A stretch of DNA of 21,657 nt from NCBI GenBank assembly GCA_964572065.1, contig CAZNER010000031.1, positions 1 through 21,657 of the forward strand, read 5' to 3'. The DNA is from CAZNER01 sp964572065 (GTDB taxonomy: Bacteria > Patescibacteriota > Dojkabacteria > JAHIVN01). Shown in pieces: positions 18,298 to 21,657 of the stretch (positions are counted from its first letter, which is position 1; each line of letters starts with the position of its first letter). The notes beneath the pieces are model-generated. The model was not told where the DNA came from. It worked only from the letters and a program-made list of their open reading frames with translations, and made no database searches. Both the position numbers and the translations under genes were made by a program.

Positions 18298-19442
18298 TAG
18301 AAAAAGAATGGATAGTCATAATCTTCTGCAGAAGTGCTATCCGTAAATTGAATAAACTTAGGCCCAGTCTTACCTCTTGGAGTTATGTTCAATTTAAATC
18401 TTTCTAAGTCATTATTAGCAAGAGTTAAGAAATTAACTGCAAGTTCTGTTTTTTGATCTAACATGTATGCTTGTCCTAAACCATAATTAACAAATGAATT
18501 GCTGTAAGGTTTCATAACAAGTGGTAACTCGTCATCATCATTATCTAAAATATAAGGCATAGCATAGTATAAGACACTTGCTGAACCTGCATTACCTGTT
18601 GGTAATTTAGCAATTACATTATCTCTGTGATAATAAAACTTAGGATCAGTATTAACAAATACATCGCTAGGCATATACTCATTTGATTCTATTCTATTAC
18701 CTTCGTAATAAGACTCTCCATCTGTTGTGAACCAAACTCTTCTTACATCTATAAAATCGCTGTTAGTTATAGTACCAAGCCCATCTGTACCATGACTTAT
18801 TGTTGTTGAACCTAAACTAAAATCTTCTCTTAATGAAACTGCTGCATTGTTCATAGTTTCTAACCATTCATTTATCCAGTCATTTATTGTATCGTCATCT
18901 TTTATATATCCTGCATCATAAAGTTTTGATTGTATTCTTTGTCTTAGTTTTGCTCTTGATGTAAATGTAAATCCTGAGCCTTGTATCCATGCAGATAGCT
19001 CTGATTCTTGTGATAAATATTGATTATAATAAGATACTCTATACCAATAGTCTGAGTTACCATTAACATCTGTATATTGAGTAAATTCACTATCCGGAGT
19101 AATGTTTACTGTATCAATTTCTGTTGCTGGAGTAGTAGTTCCTGATGTGTTTCTGTATATTTTTATTTGATTATGTTTTATTGCATATACTGGAGTATCT
19201 ACGCTGTGGTCAAATTTTAAAGTTCCAAGTAAATTAACAGTAGTTCCTGATGGATTACCGCTAATTATTTGTATTTCTGCTGTTTCTTCTCCTGTTGCTC
19301 CTATTTGTACTGCATAATTATCTGTGAAATCATTTATATTTTTTACATATAAAGATGTACCACCTGATGATTGTGAAGTTGCTAGATAAGAGCTTTGAGC
19401 TTGACTATCTAGATTGTTTTTAATTCTTATTATTCTAGCCAT
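18297..19442 (-). CDS. Virion adaptor-like protein with FN3-like N-terminus (381 aa)
   Basis: Residues 1-160 are beta-rich: an oligonucleotide/beta-barrel-like part, then a fibronectin type III-like stretch (NQIKIYRNTSGTTTPATEIDTVNITPDSEFTQYTDVNGNSDYWYRVSYYN). Residues about 165-215 (SRAKLRQRIQSKLYDAGYIKDDDTINDWINEWLETMNNAAVSLREDF) look like the helical core of neck/adaptor proteins, followed by a mixed domain (SDFIDVRRVWFTTDGESYYEGNRIESNEYM...YYHRDNVIAKLPTG). The acidic/aromatic C-terminus YDYPFFF may dock. It is probably head-tail joining. A good promoter (TTGATG-17-TATAAT) ends 7 nt before the ATG. Confidence 0.5.
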   Translation of the reverse strand: MARIIRIKNNLDSQAQSSYLATSQSSGGTSLYVKNINDFTDNYAVQIGATGEETAEIQIISGNPSGTTVNLLGTLKFDHSVDTPVYAIKHNQIKIYRNTSGTTTPATEIDTVNITPDSEFTQYTDVNGNSDYWYRVSYYNQYLSQESELSAWIQGSGFTFTSRAKLRQRIQSKLYDAGYIKDDDTINDWINEWLETMNNAAVSLREDFSLGSTTISHGTDGLGTITNSDFIDVRRVWFTTDGESYYEGNRIESNEYMPSDVFVNTDPKFYYHRDNVIAKLPTGNAGSASVLYYAMPYILDNDDDELPLVMKPYSNSFVNYGLGQAYMLDQKTELAVNFLTLANNDLERFKLNITPRGKTGPKFIQFTDSTSAEDYDYPFFF

Positions 19443-21624
19443 TTGTTATATTATAGATTGTTGGTTTAATCTCATCAATCTGCATAAACTTAATAATTGG
19501 ATTCTCTACATCACTTGTTACTGACTTAATATTAACACTATCAGCAATGCTTATGTTATCTAAAACTGATGCATAAATAAATTTACTAAAAAATATTGTA
19601 TCAGTTATTCCAACACTATTATCTAATATTCTGTTATATGTAATGCTTCTATCTGTAATATCATCTAATGTAATCGTGTCTTGTGGATTTCTTGAGTAAT
19701 CTACTTGTCTAAAAATAGTGTCATCTATTCCTACTATATCTTGTGCAATTGTTATAATATTTACTGCAGTTGTTACAACTTGGTCTGTTATTATTACAAT
19801 GTTATCTTGTATTGTAATTGATTGATCAAATGTTCTAATAACTGTATCTGCTATAGCTAAGTTATCTGTGTTTTCTCTGTTAAAATCTGCTTCTCTGTAT
19901 ATTACATCTGTTATAGATAAGTTATCGGATATTGCCCTTGTGTAGTCTATTGCAGTTAAAATAAATGTAGCAGGGTCATGTGTATTGTTGTAATAAGTAG
20001 CAATCCATTCATCTGTTTTTGCATCATTAGTTATAAATGCCTGATCTATTTTACCGTCAAACCACTGAGCTATACTATCACCACTTCCAAATCTTGAAGC
20101 AGCCATGATTAAGTCTGCGTTACTATCTCCAACCGTACCACTTGCAGTAACTTCTGTTTTTACACCGTTAATAAATACTTTTAATTTACTATTAGCAGAA
20201 TCGTAAACACCTGCAATATGTGTCCAAGTGGATGCAGAAACTGAACCTGTACTTATTACATTTACGTTAGTTGACAAACCTCCTAACCAATATATAACTT
20301 TTCCGGAATTAGTGTGATCTATATACATCTCATGCCTGTTAGCTGCATTAGAGAGTTTAGCTTTATGCATTACTCTATATCCGTAGGTGCTTGGAAGAGT
20401 ATCTAGATAAACCCAAGCACTCCATGCTTGATCTGATGATATTTCTAAATTAGGAGCAGAACCGTCTGCAATGGACATATATTGTGTAGAACCATTAAAA
20501 TCAACAGCACTTCCTACTTGCCCATCTGCTTGTGTAGGTACGCTAGTTCCAGATGTTAAAGTATAGTTATTAGAAGTTGAATCTAGTGCAGCAGCACCTC
20601 CATTATTTAGATGATAAACTGCTTGAAACCCATTAGACCAAACACCTGTGCCATTAGTTGTAGTTATAGCAGTACCATTGTCATACCATATATAAAAGCT
20701 TGTATCTGCTGTTGCTTGTACTGTACCTAGTTTTGCCCATATTTCACCTTTTTCGTTAGTTGAATCCCACGTAACTATTTCGTGATCAACTAAATTAGTT
20801 CCTGCACTGTCTGTTGTAATTCTAATGTCAGCACCACCTTGATATATTTCTTGTATTTCTGCGTCAGTTAAAGCTCTATTAAATATAGCAACATCATCAA
20901 TTAATCCATCAAAATATTGACCATTAGATCCTTCTGCTCCTATAGAAAAAATATCGTTAGTATCCGTAGCGCTACCACTTGCAGTTACTTCTGTTTTAAT
21001 ACCATTAACAAATATTTTTAATTTAGTATTAGTAGAATCATAAACACCTACTATGTGATACCAATTACCTGCTGTTAATGATATTGTAGAAGTTACATTT
21101 TCGTTAGTAGACAACCCCGCTAATTCATATCTAGGCGCAGCAGAACTAAATAAAATAGATTTTTTACCATTTAATCTTTTACCCATTATTCTTTTACCGT
21201 TTTGTGGCATTACATCTGGGTAAATCCAGCAAGACCATGTTTGATCTTGAGTTATTTCTAAATTAGGAGCTGAAGCATCTAATATAGACAAATATTGATC
21301 AGTACCGTTAAAACTTCCAGCATCTGAAAATTTTCCAGTTGTGTAGGTAACAGAATTATTATTTGTTAAATTATAACCATTACTACTTGTATCATTGGCA
21401 TTACCGTTTAATCTCCAGTAACCTTGTAAATTAGCATCGTTTAAAAACCTGTTAGTGTTTATTTCTTGCCCTTGAGAGTTTGACCAAATAGCAGTACCAA
21501 CACCTGTTGTTCCAAGTGCTACGTCATTTATAAGTACCGGAAAGTCAGTTAAATCAGATGTTCCTGATACTTTGCTATTGTCTATTTTAAGTTGTGATGA
21601 TGTCCATCCTGTAGGAAAACTCAT
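19435..21624 (-). CDS. Tail protein with two LamG domains, DUF2341-like part and C-terminal repeats
   Basis: The opening 60 residues (SFPTGWTSSQLKIDNSKVSGTSDLTDFPVLI...) resemble the beta domain that begins DUF2341 proteins. Two concanavalin-like LamG domains follow (about 60-260 and 335-550), each with 'YLSI.D.SAPNLEI..DQ.WS.W.Y' and 'WYHIVGVYDSTNTKLKIFVNGIKTEVTASG'. Between them is IRITTDSAGTNLVDHEIVTWDSTNEKGEIWAKL...FYIWYDN, the DUF2341 pattern. About seven copies of a ~20-aa 'DNxxIxDxI' repeat end the protein. Glycan binding at the cell surface is the likely role. I use ATG 21624 (729 aa); TTG 21642 is also in frame. TATAAT lies 6 nt upstream. Confidence 0.75.
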   Translation of the reverse strand: MSFPTGWTSSQLKIDNSKVSGTSDLTDFPVLINDVALGTTGVGTAIWSNSQGQEINTNRFLNDANLQGYWRLNGNANDTSSNGYNLTNNNSVTYTTGKFSDAGSFNGTDQYLSILDASAPNLEITQDQTWSCWIYPDVMPQNGKRIMGKRLNGKKSILFSSAAPRYELAGLSTNENVTSTISLTAGNWYHIVGVYDSTNTKLKIFVNGIKTEVTASGSATDTNDIFSIGAEGSNGQYFDGLIDDVAIFNRALTDAEIQEIYQGGADIRITTDSAGTNLVDHEIVTWDSTNEKGEIWAKLGTVQATADTSFYIWYDNGTAITTTNGTGVWSNGFQAVYHLNNGGAAALDSTSNNYTLTSGTSVPTQADGQVGSAVDFNGSTQYMSIADGSAPNLEISSDQAWSAWVYLDTLPSTYGYRVMHKAKLSNAANRHEMYIDHTNSGKVIYWLGGLSTNVNVISTGSVSASTWTHIAGVYDSANSKLKVFINGVKTEVTASGTVGDSNADLIMAASRFGSGDSIAQWFDGKIDQAFITNDAKTDEWIATYYNNTHDPATFILTAIDYTRAISDNLSITDVIYREADFNRENTDNLAIADTVIRTFDQSITIQDNIVIITDQVVTTAVNIITIAQDIVGIDDTIFRQVDYSRNPQDTITLDDITDRSITYNRILDNSVGITDTIFFSKFIYASVLDNISIADSVNIKSVTSDVENPIIKFMQIDEIKPTIYNITNG
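19450..19478 (-). promoter_or_regulatory. Promoter ending 7 nt before a virion gene
   Basis: TTGATG (19478-19473), 17 nt and TATAAT (19455-19450) on the minus strand, then ATAACAA and ATG 19442. It lies inside the end of the LamG tail gene. A leaderless or near-leaderless mRNA is expected. Confidence 0.55.
19534..19926. repeat. About seven ~20-aa DNxxIxDxI repeats in the tail protein
   Basis: Successive units begin DNLSITDVI, DNLAIADTV, DNIVIITDQV, DIVGIDDTI, DTITLDD, DNSVGITDTI and DNISIADSV, spaced 19-22 residues. They are diverged at DNA level. They would form a beta stalk or fiber shaft. The 160-aa protein at 15370 ends in one similar unit. Confidence 0.65.
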
Positions 21625-21630
21625 ATCTAT

Positions 21631-21636
21631 ATTATA
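21631..21636 (-). promoter_or_regulatory. TATAAT 6 nt before the LamG tail gene
   Basis: A perfect -10 on the minus strand, then ATAGAT and ATG 21624. The -35 position falls past the window's right edge, so it cannot be judged. Confidence 0.4.
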
Positions 21637-21657
21637 AAACAAAAAAGACTTCTAGAT

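Overview
The window is a stretch of a tailed-phage genome (virus or prophage) that is strongly AT-rich, roughly one third G+C by eye. Genes are short and tightly packed, usually with 1-40 nt overlaps, and many carry AGGAG-type ribosome sites, so the host is a bacterium. I see no integrase, repressor, tRNA, IS element or CRISPR. The low G+C, the carbohydrate-metabolism cargo and the two-LamG tail protein suggest an environmental (aquatic) phage, possibly short-tailed because two candidate ejection proteins are present. The host cannot be named from the sequence.

Layout. (1) 1-5516, minus strand: a leftward operon starting with a replication initiator, then small hypothetical genes (one Phd/YefM-like), a ParB-like protein with a zinc ribbon, a sugar-nucleotide epimerase/dehydratase, a compact two-subunit transketolase, the small terminase subunit and a partial gene at the edge. 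Its promoter lies at 5637-5665. (2) 5517-6250: 734 bp without a gene. It holds a pseudoknot-like mRNA leader and two plus-strand small-RNA candidates with matching promoter architecture, followed by more long hairpins. (3) 6251-6851, minus: a PD-(D/E)xK nuclease and a membrane/zinc protein, fired divergently from the next block. (4) 6982-10713, plus: a recombination block (ERF annealing protein, RadC/JAMM protein, NinG-like nuclease) among small zinc-ribbon and membrane proteins, interrupted at 8592-8773 by an intricately folded intergenic RNA. (5) 10610-12352, minus: lysis genes (two small two-TM proteins and an amidase). (6) 12418-21624, minus: virion genes (two Q/A/G-rich candidate ejection proteins, a coiled-coil protein, tail-tip-like and propeller-like proteins, an adaptor-like protein and a LamG tail protein).

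How it works together. The initiator gene carries three 11-bp iterons flanked by an AT-rich tract inside its own linker, a lambda O-like origin. The leader of its mRNA can hide a Shine-Dalgarno site in a pseudoknot. ERF, NinG and RadC-like proteins would serve recombination, and the terminase and virion genes serve assembly. Holin-like proteins plus amidase serve lysis; the amidase has a likely internal start. Several genes without a Shine-Dalgarno site have a TATAAT-type box 4-7 nt before the ATG, suggesting leaderless or near-leaderless transcripts. The most unusual parts are the RNA structures at 5517-6240 and 8592-8773.
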